Shown here: one piece after another, positions 63,945-64,000 of the stretch | Layout: each line of letters begins with the position of its first letter | Numbering within the stretch: the stretch's first letter is position 1 | Assembly: GCF_030063475.1 (NCBI RefSeq) | Contig: NZ_JASIRT010000012.1 | Coordinates: forward strand, 62,001 to 126,000 | Reading direction: 5' to 3' | Origin: Roseomonas sp. E05 | GTDB lineage: Bacteria; Pseudomonadota; Alphaproteobacteria; Acetobacterales; Acetobacteraceae | Length of the DNA: 64,000 nucleotides | The notes under the pieces: generated by a model | The model's input: only the letters and a program-made list of their open reading frames with translations | Database searches by the model: none | What the model was told of the DNA's origin: nothing | Made by a program: the position numbers and the translations under genes

Positions 63945-64000
63945 CGCGTTCCCACTCTTCACGCCACGAGGGAAGGGCCGGCGATTCGAGCCCGTCGCCC

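Overview
The window is a single high-GC bacterial chromosomal stretch (coding sequence saturated with G/C third positions). It encodes typical alphaproteobacterial housekeeping blocks: aroA-cmk-rpsA-sppA-ihfB-lapA-pyrF-trpF-trpBA, an SRP RNA next to dnaX-ybaB-recR, hslVU beside the his genes, and an FYDLN-type protein. With the TRAP, Bug-type and dipeptide transporters and the many Arg-Arg (Tat-like) signal peptides of its binding proteins, this suggests Acetobacteraceae, probably Roseomonas-like. The taxonomic call is inference; no rRNA marker is present.

Layout. 1-1478: 3' part of a membrane PAS/HWE histidine kinase. 1488-2206: two small leftward genes. 2398-9221: a catabolic operon hyuA-hyuB-dctP-dctQ-dctM behind a consensus sigma-54 promoter. 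9401-14191: a Bug-type binding protein, a cupin, a fumarylacetoacetate-hydrolase-family protein and ethanolamine ammonia-lyase eutBC. 14323-15801: zwf. 16070-25102: a leftward five-gene peptide ABC transporter, then an M28 peptidase and a divergent D-aminopeptidase-like S12 hydrolase, a peptide-scavenging cluster. 25355-30092: an LLM monooxygenase with a sigma-54-like promoter, nadE and a DUF2254 membrane protein. 30235-39875: the leftward trp/pyr/rps/cmk/aroA housekeeping run. 39976-47048: small, methyltransferase, DUF218, SMP-30 and lipoprotein genes. 47045-51107: nudC, SRP RNA, dnaX-ybaB-recR. 51151-54478: an RTX glycerophosphodiesterase, an orphan HslV-like Ntn hydrolase and an EcsC protein. 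54494-56778: hslU, hslV and a small PilZ-like gene. 56957-60022: hisB-DUF2628-hisH-GNAT-hisA. 60285-63944: a RutE-like nitroreductase, nfuA, and a usp/TIGR02186/TauE trio.

The most striking non-coding content is two families of dispersed palindromic repeats. Family 1 has at least 16 arms plus one mini copy: a perfect GGGGGAA(N4)TTCCCCC-type hairpin followed by a CCCCC(A/T)TCTTTTTTCTTC tract and often TGTCAGTTT. Arms lie almost only at gene 3' ends and are often paired tail-to-tail around 35-100 bp spacers. Family 2 (11171-11195, 43080-43253, 46495-46744) carries two tandem GC-rich hairpins per arm, also in inverted pairs. They behave like intergenic BIME/MITE-type elements, possibly doubling as bidirectional terminators. 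Other regulatory observations are two sigma-54 promoter candidates, a heat-shock-like promoter almost touching the hslV start codon, and a clean hairpin after rpsA. I saw no tRNA, rRNA, CRISPR, transposase or prophage gene.
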